A stretch of DNA of 31,031 bases from Akkermansia muciniphila (GTDB lineage: Bacteria > Verrucomicrobiota > Verrucomicrobiia > Verrucomicrobiales > Akkermansiaceae). Where the stretch lies: NCBI GenBank assembly GCA_945870545.1, contig CAMBTF010000001.1, positions 1-31,031 of the forward strand, given 5' to 3'. The notes beneath the pieces are model-generated. The model was not told the DNA's origin and made no database searches. It worked only from the letters and a program-made list of their open reading frames with translations. Positions 8,156-16,101 of the stretch are shown here, one piece after another. The position numbers were made by a program, and so were the translations under genes. Each line of letters starts with the position of its first letter. Within the stretch, counting starts at the first letter, position 1.

Positions 8156-11100
8156 TCACTTCCTGAAGACGCCGACAAAGCAGATCAGGACGAAGAGGAA
8201 AATGGCGGTGAAAACCCAAAGCGGTGCCCCGAGGGAGGTTTTCATGTTGTCATATTTTGATTCTTTCGCGTCGGCGGATTTCGCGGAAACGGCGGGCGGC
8301 TCCGGCTGGATGAGTTCTGCGGCAGTGAGTTGCGGCTTGCCGACTTCGCCCCGCAACGCGGCGACTTCGGCTGGTGCGACGGCGGGGGCGGTGTTGCCGA
8401 AACTGGAGCGGATATGCGTCAGCACGGCGGCGATCTGTTCGTCGGTCTGGTAGGCCATGGCCATCATTCCGGCGGGGAAATTGTATTCCTGTCCCTTCAC
8501 TTTGATCGGGCCGGTGAGGCCGCGGAGCTGGATGCGGATCAGGTTTTCGGCGGGGCCGGTTACCCACTCGGAACCGGCCAGCGGCGGGGCAGCAGCGGTG
8601 CCCTCTCCCTGTTGTCCGTGGCAGGCTCCACAGAGCATGTATTGCTGTTTTCCGATTTTCGAGGTGTCGGGTTCGACCTTGCTGTCTCCGGTGGCGATGG
8701 GGATCAGGGTCTGTTCGAAGGGGTTGTGGCTCGACTGGGGCTTCGCGCCGGGGAGTTTGGATGGATCGACGATCTCCGCTTTCTTGGCGGGTGCCTTGTT
8801 GGTCTCTTTCTCAAGCGACGCCAACCACGCGACGAGGTCGCGGATTTCATCGGGCTTGATGAGGTCGCCCATGGGCGGCATGGCGGAAACGGGAGGGGTG
8901 AAGGACTCGATGTCAGCACGCTTGGCGCGGAGCAGCTTGTCGGGGGTGGCGATGTCGAGGTGGTCCGGCGTTTCCGCCACAAGCGTACCGCCGAGGGATG
9001 CTCCGTTTTTGAAAGTCACCGAGGTAATGCCGTAGCCCGGTGCGACCACCGCCGCAGGATCCACAAGGGACTGCAGGAGATAACGGAGATCATGGATTTT
9101 ACCGATACCGGAGAGGTTCGGGCCGGCGTCACCTCCCGCGGCGTGCCCCTTGTCCTCCGCCTTGTGGCAACGCATGCATTGGCCTGCGGGATGGGAGCCG
9201 AACAGCGCTGCGCCCTTGGTGGGATCTCCTCCTTTGAGGGCGATGTTGTACTTGGCAAGTGGGTCGGGGCTTTCCGCCATCGCCTTGTCGAAGGCCGCGA
9301 GCGCGGTGACGACGGCGGCTTCCTTGCGGGATTTCGCGGCGGCGATGAGTTCGATGGATCCCGGGGAAATGCCCTTCGCTTCCTTAAGTTTCCCGAGGCT
9401 GGAGGCGATGAACGCGGCCGCACTATCCCCCGGAATACCGGCCAGCACGCCCCATGCTTTCTGGGCGCGCGAGGGGTTGTCGGAGCTGACCGCCGCTTCG
9501 ACCGCCGTGAGGGAGGCCTGCGGATCGCGTTTCGCCAGTTCGTCGAGCGCGGTAACGGCGAGTTCGTTGGAGGCATCATTCGCGGCTTGCGCGAGGAGCT
9601 TGTTGAGGCCTTTGCCGTCGCGGTGGACGTAGAGCGTGAGCGCTTTCGCGCGGGCATTGCTGGGAAGCTCGGCGTTGGTGATGATGGATGCGAGGCTTTC
9701 GTCATCGAGCGAAGCGACGTTGACCTCGTATTTGTCAATGAGTTCGAGCGCACCTGCGAGCACGAAGGCATCCGTTCTGATGAGGACCGGCAGCGCTTTC
9801 TCAAGGGCAGGTTTGAGGGTGTCAAGAGGGCGTGCTTCTAGCGGACGCCAGTGACCGCTGAGTTGGTCGGCAGGGAAAGGTTTTTCCCAGTTGCCGATCA
9901 GGCGCATGGCTTCCTCGCGGACTTCGATGGGCAGGGACTTGTTCGCAGCGACCCCAAGAATGCGGGTAGCGTTCTCCACCGTGCCTACGCGGTAGGCGTT
10001 GTGTATCAGGCGGCGAAGCATGAAGGGCGACCATTTGCGGCGGCCCAGATCATCCAGCAGCGCGGCGGCCAGCGGGCGCATATCCGTCATGTCGAGATCC
10101 TGGATCGCGCGTATCACTTCGTCCTGCACTTTGGGGTCGGGATCGTTGATAAAACGTGCGACCTCGATGTTTTTCATGCGGCGCAAAGCGACGACGGCGG
10201 CGAGGCGCACGGCGGGGGAGGGATCGTTGGCAAGGATGCTGACTTGCCGCGCGTCCGTGGACATGTGCTCCAGCGCGTAGATCCCGGCGTGGCGCAGAAA
10301 TAGGTCGCGGTCGTTGTTTTTCCTGAGGAAATCGAGCACGGCAGAGTAGTGACCCACTGCCTTGGTTTTCCCGATCGCGATGCCCGCCGCGAAACGGACG
10401 CGGGGAGAATCATCCGAGAGGAGTGTGCCGAACGGAAGCGCGTGCCCGGCGAGCGGCCCCTCGCCGATGGATCGCAGGGCTTGGACGCGGATTTCGGGAT
10501 CAGGGTCTGCCAGCAGAGGGAGGATGATGTTGGCGGCGGCCTCGCGCAGGCCTTTTTTCGGCAGGGTGGCGAATTCCCCCAAAGGCGATGGTACTGAGCC
10601 GCGGCGGGCGATGATTCCCAGACCCCAGATGCCGTGGATGCGCTCGATTTGGTCTTCGGATTCCGTGGCTTTTTTGAAAACCGCGATGCCATCCGGCTTG
10701 CGGGTCAGCGCGATCTGGGCGCGGAGACGGACGCGGGAATCGGCGTGGGAGAGGAGTTTGGCGAGTTCGGCGGACTCGCGCTTGTCGAAGCCTTCGGAGA
10801 TGAGTTTCGCGGCGTCCTTCGCCTCGTCGGCCAGATACATTTTATCGCCCGCGCTGATGGATAGTAGCCGTCCTTTCTCATGGGATATAAAACCGGTGAG
10901 GAAGTCGGTGATAAACACGCGGCCATCAAAGGAATACTCGACGTCCGTGGCGGCGATGCCCACGGTGAAATGGCGGGCATCAGCCATTTTCATGCCCGCG
11001 CCATCGGTTTCCATTTTAAAAGACCAGATGCCGGAGTTTGCCGCGCCGCCCGTGTAATTGCAGATAAGGAAACGGCCTTTCTCGCTCTCGAGGAAGCCGG

Positions 11101-12670
11101 CACCCGGATGATAAGTCAGGCCGGATGGGCCGGAGGTCAGGTGGGCTGCGGGCGGCAGGATGTAGGCGGGTTGGGCATCATTGCGCAGTTCCCACATTTT
11201 CTCGTTCATCCAGCGGCTCGGCGGGCGTTTCTCAAGGCCGATGCTGCGGTGGAAGGTGTGCATGGCCTGATGCTCCATCTGCCAACCGCTATCGCCTCCC
11301 TCGACGAGATAGACGATCCGGGCCTTGTCGCCTTGATCCGAGTTGTTATCCACGCTGAAAGCGTCGCCGAACTCGTCGAAGGCGATCTCCTTTGGATTGC
11401 GGAGGCCGGTGTGGAAAACCTCGAAGCCCGTTCCATCCGGCTCGAACCGGAACGCCGCGCCCTCGTCCGGGTAACGGTATTCTTTGCCTTCCTTGGTGAG
11501 GAGGGAAAAGCCGCGGTCGCCGATCGTGCCGTAGATGCGACCGTCCGGGCCGAGGGTGAAGCCATTGAGATCATGGCCTGAAAGCGAAATCCTCACGCCG
11601 AAGCCCTCCTCCACGACCTTTTTTTCGTCAGCAACGCCGTCGTTGTCCGTGTCGCGCAGTTTGTAGATTTTTGGGATGCAGGCGAAATAGAGTGCCCCGT
11701 CGTAGAAGAAAACACCCGCTCCCGTGCCGTCGAGGACATCGTTGTAGCTGTCGGAAAAGACATTTACCTTGTCAAAGGAGCCGTCTCCGTTGCTGTCGGA
11801 AAATCGGCGGATCACCTCACTCTTGGAAGTCATGTATTCCATGGAAACCTTCCCTTTCCATTTCTCATGGAGTTCGCGCCGATCATCGACCGTCTTCGCC
11901 GCGAGGTCGTCGAGATACCAGTAGAGGTGTCTGCGGTCGTCCTCGGTGCCGAAGCTGAAACGGTGTGTCTCCGAGACATAGATGTTGCCTTGTTCGTCAA
12001 AGGTAAGTGCCGTGGGAGACATGATTCCCTGCCCCTCGTAATCCGCCTCCACCTTCAGTGTGCTGCCTCCCGGAATCGTCGCGCCGGGCAATGCTTTGGT
12101 GGACACCAGGCCCGAGACATGGGGTTGAATGCCCTTCGTGGAGGAGGGGAATTTCGCGTCGGCGGAATCGGTGAAAATGATGTGATCGACCGCGATGACT
12201 CCCCATCTCCCCTTCTCCTCGTCAACTACACGCAGGCGGGCTTTTTGTCCCTTGAGCTTGGTTACATCGAACACGGCCGGCTTGAAGAGCAAACTGCGTT
12301 TCCCCGTGGCCTCCATGGCGACCTTGCCGTTGACGATGAGTTGGAGGGCGGTTTTTCCTGCATGGTCGCCCCCGGCGATGAGGAAAGCGATGTAGTCCTC
12401 TTCGATGGTGAACTCCGGTGAGACTAGGGTGCCGACCGCTTCGTCGCCGCCATGAGCGGAGAGAGCGAAGGATTCGTTCGCGTAGGCAGTGGGGGGCTCA
12501 CCCTTCATCCCATCGAGTTTGCCATGCACGGGCGAGAGGCCGAAGGCGGAGCCGGTGCTTTGCCATTCGCCGAAGCCATCGCCCTCGAAGGATTCGAAGG
12601 TGGCTGCGGGCGCGGTGAGGATTCCAGCCAGCAAAAGGACGGCTAAGGTTGTGGGGCGCGGATGTTTCAT
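8156..12670 (-). CDS. Large membrane-anchored heme dehydrogenase, Pirellula/Verrucomicrobium type
   Basis: I start it at 12670, where the protein begins with a signal peptide (MKHPRPTTLAVLLLAGILTAPAA); the 28 residues open upstream are not signal-like. The product has 1504 residues. Order: a jelly-roll-like domain (about 24-165); a propeller domain of the PVC 'membrane-bound dehydrogenase' type (about 190-640) with aspartate-rich loops such as DSNGDGSFDK and DTDNDGVADE that may bind calcium; HEAT-like helical repeats (about 650-1000); a first heme domain with CMRCH at 1165-1169, of the PVC CxxCH type; a class I cytochrome c domain with CGACH at 1347-1351 and a probable Met ligand in 'AGMMAMAY'; and a C-terminal membrane helix (about 1480-1500). 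It probably oxidises an unknown sugar or alcohol outside the cytoplasm and passes electrons through its two hemes. The substrate cannot be read from sequence. Confidence 0.85.
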   Translation of the reverse strand: MKHPRPTTLAVLLLAGILTAPAATFESFEGDGFGEWQSTGSAFGLSPVHGKLDGMKGEPPTAYANESFALSAHGGDEAVGTLVSPEFTIEEDYIAFLIAGGDHAGKTALQLIVNGKVAMEATGKRSLLFKPAVFDVTKLKGQKARLRVVDEEKGRWGVIAVDHIIFTDSADAKFPSSTKGIQPHVSGLVSTKALPGATIPGGSTLKVEADYEGQGIMSPTALTFDEQGNIYVSETHRFSFGTEDDRRHLYWYLDDLAAKTVDDRRELHEKWKGKVSMEYMTSKSEVIRRFSDSNGDGSFDKVNVFSDSYNDVLDGTGAGVFFYDGALYFACIPKIYKLRDTDNDGVADEKKVVEEGFGVRISLSGHDLNGFTLGPDGRIYGTIGDRGFSLLTKEGKEYRYPDEGAAFRFEPDGTGFEVFHTGLRNPKEIAFDEFGDAFSVDNNSDQGDKARIVYLVEGGDSGWQMEHQAMHTFHRSIGLEKRPPSRWMNEKMWELRNDAQPAYILPPAAHLTSGPSGLTYHPGAGFLESEKGRFLICNYTGGAANSGIWSFKMETDGAGMKMADARHFTVGIAATDVEYSFDGRVFITDFLTGFISHEKGRLLSISAGDKMYLADEAKDAAKLISEGFDKRESAELAKLLSHADSRVRLRAQIALTRKPDGIAVFKKATESEDQIERIHGIWGLGIIARRGSVPSPLGEFATLPKKGLREAAANIILPLLADPDPEIRVQALRSIGEGPLAGHALPFGTLLSDDSPRVRFAAGIAIGKTKAVGHYSAVLDFLRKNNDRDLFLRHAGIYALEHMSTDARQVSILANDPSPAVRLAAVVALRRMKNIEVARFINDPDPKVQDEVIRAIQDLDMTDMRPLAAALLDDLGRRKWSPFMLRRLIHNAYRVGTVENATRILGVAANKSLPIEVREEAMRLIGNWEKPFPADQLSGHWRPLEARPLDTLKPALEKALPVLIRTDAFVLAGALELIDKYEVNVASLDDESLASIITNAELPSNARAKALTLYVHRDGKGLNKLLAQAANDASNELAVTALDELAKRDPQASLTAVEAAVSSDNPSRAQKAWGVLAGIPGDSAAAFIASSLGKLKEAKGISPGSIELIAAAKSRKEAAVVTALAAFDKAMAESPDPLAKYNIALKGGDPTKGAALFGSHPAGQCMRCHKAEDKGHAAGGDAGPNLSGIGKIHDLRYLLQSLVDPAAVVAPGYGITSVTFKNGASLGGTLVAETPDHLDIATPDKLLRAKRADIESFTPPVSAMPPMGDLIKPDEIRDLVAWLASLEKETNKAPAKKAEIVDPSKLPGAKPQSSHNPFEQTLIPIATGDSKVEPDTSKIGKQQYMLCGACHGQQGEGTAAAPPLAGSEWVTGPAENLIRIQLRGLTGPIKVKGQEYNFPAGMMAMAYQTDEQIAAVLTHIRSSFGNTAPAVAPAEVAALRGEVGKPQLTAAELIQPEPPAVSAKSADAKESKYDNMKTSLGAPLWVFTAIFLFVLICFVGVFRK

Positions 12671-12704
12671 GGATTTAAAAAATACGTCGGTTCGCATACC
12701 GATT

Positions 12705-12718
12705 TTACAATGTTGTAA
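12705..12718. promoter_or_regulatory. Palindrome TTACAA-TG-TTGTAA upstream of the dehydrogenase gene
   Basis: This near-perfect 14-bp dyad lies 35-48 bp upstream of the dehydrogenase start at 12670, where an operator would overlap a promoter. The half-sites match exactly around a 2-bp centre. It does not match a regulator site I can name. Confidence 0.35.
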
Positions 12719-12779
12719 GCTTGCCCGAGCGACTTGCCAAATGGGAACGGGCACGCGATCGGGATGTGCAACGCGAGTC

Positions 12780-13262
12780 TCACTTCGGAATCGTAAGCAC
12801 CTGGCCGGGGCGGATGAGGTCGCCCGAAATTCTATTTGCGCGGCGCAGGGAGCTGAGTCCGATGCTGTGCTTGGAGGCGATGCGGCTCAGGCTATCGCCT
12901 TTTTTCACGGTATATTTCACCTGCTTGGGCTTGATTTTCACAACCACTGGCTTGGGCTTGGGCTTGGGCTTGGGCTTGGGCTTGGGTGTGGAAACGGTCG
13001 GCGAGGGGCGCCGCTCGACGGCGGCGATCTGGGGAGGCGCGGGATTCCGTTGCTCGTAAGTGGGCTTTGGCCGGCTCGATGGACTCGATGGGGCTGACGG
13101 ACGATGCCATTTCTCGGGACTGTCCGCCCATTCCTCGACGTAGTTGCCGCGGCTATCGAAGGGGCCGGTGACGGCGCTCGTGGAGGGAACGTAGCCCGTG
13201 CCGCATTGCGTGAGGAACGGTAGAAAAACAAGTGGCAGCGTGATCCGGGCGCGGAATGACAT
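12780..13262 (-). CDS. LysM-domain lipoprotein with Lys-Pro repeat linker
   Basis: With the start at 13262 the product has 160 residues and a lipoprotein signal (ITLPLVFLPFLTQC) with Cys20 as the lipidated residue. A slightly longer start at 13298 would overlap the divergent gene and adds only a basic extension. A Pro/Ser-rich region leads into an alternating Pro-Lys run (about residues 90-103), encoded by six perfect copies of one hexamer. The C-terminal 45 residues form a LysM domain (KYTVKKGDSLSRIASKHSIG...LIRPGQVLTIPK), which binds N-acetylglucosamine units in peptidoglycan. The protein probably spans from the outer membrane lipid anchor to the wall. No catalytic domain is visible. Only 30 bp separate its start from the divergent nucleoside phosphorylase gene. 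Confidence 0.85.
   Translation of the reverse strand: MSFRARITLPLVFLPFLTQCGTGYVPSTSAVTGPFDSRGNYVEEWADSPEKWHRPSAPSSPSSRPKPTYEQRNPAPPQIAAVERRPSPTVSTPKPKPKPKPKPKPVVVKIKPKQVKYTVKKGDSLSRIASKHSIGLSSLRRANRISGDLIRPGQVLTIPK
12951..12986. repeat. Six perfect CTTGGG hexamer repeats inside the LysM gene
   Basis: Six tandem copies of CTTGGG (CCCAAG on the coding strand) encode the Lys-Pro linker. Copy-number change keeps the reading frame and would only lengthen or shorten the linker. Confidence 0.9.
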
Positions 13263-13292
13263 CGCACGGAAGATGCAACGATTCATTCGGGT

Positions 13293-14099
13293 ATGCAAAG
13301 GAATGTTGGCATTTTGGGAAAAATTTCATGGCGTGCGGCGCGTGGCGGGCTAGGGGTAGTCATGCTTGCGATGGTGCTGGGATCGGGATTGGGCGTTTTG
13401 GCCGATGAGGTGGAGGTCACCCGCGAGGTCGGTTTCGCGGAGGCGGGACTGGCCGTTTCCACCGTACCCGGACATGCGGGGAAATTCCTTTTCGGGAAGC
13501 TCGGCGGCTCGGATGTCGTCCTGATGAAAGGTCGCGTGCATCTTTACGAAGGGCATGGCGCGGAGTCGGTGACGGCCGGGGTGCGCTGGATGGCAGAGCA
13601 AGGCGCGAACTCGCTTGTCCTTACGAACGCCGCCGGCAGCGTGAACCGGGATTTCGCCCCCGGCGAGTGGATGATGCTTTCCGACCATCTCAATCTCACC
13701 GGCGCGAGCCCGCTCTCCGGGGCGAACTTCATCGACATGAGCGTGGCCTATGACGCGCTATGGAGGGAGGATTTCAGGAAGGCGGCGGCGGATCGTGGCA
13801 TGAAACTCAACGAGGGGGTGTACGCCGGTTTGCGCGGCCCGCAGTATGAGACTCCGGCGGAAATTCGGATGCTGCGGACCATCGGCGCAGATGCCGTCGG
13901 CATGAGCACCGTTCTGGAAACCATACAAGCACGGGCTCTCGGGCTGCGTGTCGTCGGCTTTTCCTGCCTCACCAATTGGGCGGCCGGGATGCAGGAAAAC
14001 CTCAACCATGAGGAAGTCCTAGAAACCGGCAAAGGCGCCGCACGCGTGATGGCCGGTTTGCTCAAGGAAGTTATCTCGGCAAATCCCGGCGGCACCTGA
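13293..14099 (+). CDS. punA: Purine nucleoside phosphorylase (PNP family 2, trimeric type)
   Basis: The product has 268 residues, normal for the family. It cleaves purine nucleosides with phosphate to the base and ribose 1-phosphate in the salvage pathway. The family signatures are in order: the phosphate loop GSGLG (about residue 30), GRVHLYEGH, TNAAGSVN, GPQYETPAEIRML and GADAVGMSTV, then SCLTNWAAGM, where the Asn is the purine-contacting residue of the guanine/hypoxanthine-specific trimeric enzymes. GADAVGMST is followed by Leu-Glu where Pro-Glu is usual. The exact start is uncertain because the N-terminus (MQRNVGILGK...) is not conserved. There is no Shine-Dalgarno sequence. It is transcribed divergently from the LysM gene. 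Confidence 0.9.
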   Translation: MQRNVGILGKISWRAARGGLGVVMLAMVLGSGLGVLADEVEVTREVGFAEAGLAVSTVPGHAGKFLFGKLGGSDVVLMKGRVHLYEGHGAESVTAGVRWMAEQGANSLVLTNAAGSVNRDFAPGEWMMLSDHLNLTGASPLSGANFIDMSVAYDALWREDFRKAAADRGMKLNEGVYAGLRGPQYETPAEIRMLRTIGADAVGMSTVLETIQARALGLRVVGFSCLTNWAAGMQENLNHEEVLETGKGAARVMAGLLKEVISANPGGT

Positions 14100-14142
14100 A
14101 CTGCGCTAGGGATTCATCGCACGGTGAATGATCCAAAGCCGA

Positions 14143-14589
14143 TCATTTCGCCTTCACCGTCATGACGCCTTGCATGATCGCGAAGTGCCCGGGAAAGCTA
14201 CAGATAAAGGGATAGTCGCCTGCCGCCGGTGCAGTAAAGGTAATCTCCTCGGACTCACCACCTCCGAGCATTTTGGTGTGTGCCACGATTTGCTTTTTCG
14301 ATTCCTCGTCCTGCGGGATGTATCCCGTATCCTTGGCCGGTGCGCACTTGGTGGCAAATGCCGGCACCGCGGTCCCGGATTTCAGGATCACGACGTTATG
14401 TCCCATGGCAATGGCCGGGAGCTGGCCGATGTGCTTGAAAGAGAGAACCACTTTCTGGCCTTCGGTCACCTCGAACGCCTTGATATTATACTGCATTTGG
14501 TCATTGCCGGTGATCTCGATCTTCGCGTCCTGGGCGGATGCGTTTGAAATGAAAGCGGCAAGGAGTAGTGTGATGATTGATTTCTTCAT
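14143..14589 (-). CDS. azu: Azurin-like blue copper protein
   Basis: With the start at 14589 the precursor has 148 residues and a signal peptide (MKKSIITLLLAAFISNASAQ). The mature part opens with IEITGNDQMQYN, very close to the start of classical azurins. The type 1 copper ligands are present: His64 (MGHNVV), Cys130, His135 and Met139 (within ICSFPGHFAIMQG), with azurin spacing. The protein should carry single electrons in the periplasm, for example between a dehydrogenase or cytochrome and a terminal reductase or oxidase. The cysteines that form the usual azurin disulfide near the N-terminus are absent. It is convergent with the PNP gene (43 bp between stops) and divergent from glnB. Confidence 0.93.
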   Translation of the reverse strand: MKKSIITLLLAAFISNASAQDAKIEITGNDQMQYNIKAFEVTEGQKVVLSFKHIGQLPAIAMGHNVVILKSGTAVPAFATKCAPAKDTGYIPQDEESKKQIVAHTKMLGGGESEEITFTAPAAGDYPFICSFPGHFAIMQGVMTVKAK

Positions 14590-14620
14590 GTTCGTATGGA
14601 TACGGCGCATAGTGGGCTAC

Positions 14621-14653
14621 ATTTCATCGAATCGCAACCCCGTCGGATGAAAT
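14621..14653. promoter_or_regulatory. Inverted repeat ATTTCATC...GATGAAAT in the azurin-glnB intergenic region
   Basis: Two perfect 8-bp arms (14621-14628 and 14646-14653) flank a 17-bp spacer; with one extra base they extend to ATTTCATCGA and TCGGATGAAAT. The site lies 32-64 bp upstream of the azurin start and 120-150 bp upstream of the predicted glnB transcription start, a usual distance for an enhancer-binding activator of sigma-54. It could serve either gene, or form an RNA hairpin in the azurin leader. Confidence 0.4.
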
Positions 14654-14731
14654 TTTCGGGCGCGGAGGGATTTTCGCTCGCAAACACTCGCCTCCCCCTG
14701 TAGCCTAAAACCAGTTAGGAGTTAAAAATAA

Positions 14732-15136
<405 letters not shown>

Positions 15137-15161
15137 ACTTAGTTTTAACAACTCATACAGC

Positions 15162-15192
15162 CGCCCTCCCGTAAATGGAGGGCGTTTTTTTT
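15162..15192 (+). terminator. Rho-independent terminator of glnB
   Basis: CGCCCTCC (15162-15169) and GGAGGGCG (15177-15184) form a perfect 8-bp stem with a 7-nt loop, followed directly by eight T residues (15185-15192). It starts 25 bp after the glnB stop. Confidence 0.93.
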
Positions 15193-15202
15193 GTGTCCGG
15201 GT

Positions 15203-15286
15203 TTGAGCACACGGATAGCCGTTTTGAGCACACGGAAAGCCGTGTTGAGCACACGGAAAGCCGTGTTGAGCACACGGATAGGGTAG
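15203..15286. repeat. Four tandem 21-bp units that form an array of mini-hairpins
   Basis: Four units begin at 15203, 15224, 15245 and 15266, exactly 21 bp apart. Each has the spacer TTGAGCA followed by a small hairpin of the form CACGG-AAAG-CCGTG. Units 2 and 3 are perfect 5-bp stems, unit 1 has 4 bp, and unit 4 has lost its right arm. The arms can also pair with those of the neighbouring unit across the TTGAGCA spacer. The period equals seven codons, so several frames stay open through it, but none looks like a real protein. It lies just past the glnB terminator. Confidence 0.9.
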
Positions 15287-15339
15287 CGTGGGAAACGGAG
15301 AAGTCTCTTACGCACTCTGATCGGACAGCGAGATCCCGG

Positions 15340-15381
15340 CGAAGCACGTGGCAACCCCAGCGAAGCACGTGGCACTTACCC
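15340..15381. repeat. Second 21-bp direct repeat (two copies)
   Basis: The 14-mer CGAAGCACGTGGCA starts at 15340 and again at 15361, exactly 21 bp apart, with similar bases following. It has the same period as the array at 15203 but a different sequence, and contains the palindrome CACGTG. It lies just past the end of the convergent amidase gene. Confidence 0.75.
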
Positions 15382-15407
15382 GTTTCGCCTCACCACGGCC
15401 ACCTGCC

Positions 15408-16004
15408 TCAACCGCCCCTCCGAAAGTTCTGCACGCCATCTGCGATGCCACGCGCGATCGCGTCCCGGAACCAAGCGGTCTTCATGCGGCTGCGCTCGTT
15501 GGAATTGCTCACAAACCCTCCCTCAACCAGGATTGAAGGGATATTCGTGTTCCGAATCACGTAGTAGCGGGCGTATTTGACACCGCGATCCACTACCTTG
15601 ACCCGGCTCATCACACCGCGATGCACATCCCGGGCTAGCTGATGGCTCTGCTTGCTGTGATAAAAGGTTTCGATGCCGCTCACATGCTGCTTCCAAGTGT
15701 AGTTGTAGTGAATGCTGATAAAGATCGCGCCCCTATACTTGTTCGCCATCGTCATCCGACCCGGGAGCGAGACGAAGTAATCACTGCGCCGCGTGAGCAC
15801 CGTGTTGTAACCCATTTTTTTGAGATGCGACTCAAGACGGATCGATGTGTCCAGTGCCAGATGCTTTTCGTAAACGCGCCCCCATTGCCCTCCTTTGTCT
15901 TGGCCGCCATGACCGGGATCAATGATCACCGTGCGGAAGCTATACGCGCCGGCTGCTGCCGAAAAACCTAGGCAGAGCAACAGGTTGAGTATCAATGATT
16001 TCAT
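15408..16004 (-). CDS. N-acetylmuramoyl-L-alanine amidase (Amidase_3 type)
   Basis: The product has 198 residues with a signal peptide (MKSLILNLLLCLGFSAAAGA). The zinc amidase motifs are complete: DPGHGG with His32, Glu46 in VYEKHLAL, His99 in ISIHYN, and the catalytic Glu161 in ILVEGGFVSN. It cuts the bond between N-acetylmuramic acid and the stem peptide in peptidoglycan. It has no SH3, LysM or AMIN targeting domain, so another factor must direct it to the wall. The upstream 97 bp are AT-rich and probably hold its promoter; a TTTACA...TGTAAA dyad (16031-16061) sits there. The neighbouring minus-strand gene at 16102 may be expressed separately. Confidence 0.93.
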   Translation of the reverse strand: MKSLILNLLLCLGFSAAAGAYSFRTVIIDPGHGGQDKGGQWGRVYEKHLALDTSIRLESHLKKMGYNTVLTRRSDYFVSLPGRMTMANKYRGAIFISIHYNYTWKQHVSGIETFYHSKQSHQLARDVHRGVMSRVKVVDRGVKYARYYVIRNTNIPSILVEGGFVSNSNERSRMKTAWFRDAIARGIADGVQNFRRGG

Positions 16005-16101
16005 GATTGTTTGGCTACAAAGATTGTTAATTTACATTGACTAATTTTCTAAAACTGTAAAGCGAAATCGTCCAATTTGTGAGATTTCGGTGCATGGCGT
16101 C

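Noticed and set aside
8330..9841. Open frame of about 500 codons on the plus strand
   Set aside because: It lies opposite the heme dehydrogenase, which has clear domains; the composition is that of an antisense frame.
15145..15375. Small protein with a seven-residue repeat on the minus strand across the 21-bp array
   Set aside because: All frames stay open because the period is a multiple of three; the frame runs through the glnB terminator and has no start signal. Kept only as a DNA repeat.
15203..15381. Repeat array as a CRISPR
   Set aside because: The units are directly tandem with a 21-bp period and no variable spacers of 30 bp or more; no cas genes are near.
16031..16061. Dyad TTTACA...TGTAAA upstream of the amidase gene
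   Set aside because: Six-bp arms in AT-rich DNA are expected by chance; no other evidence of an operator.
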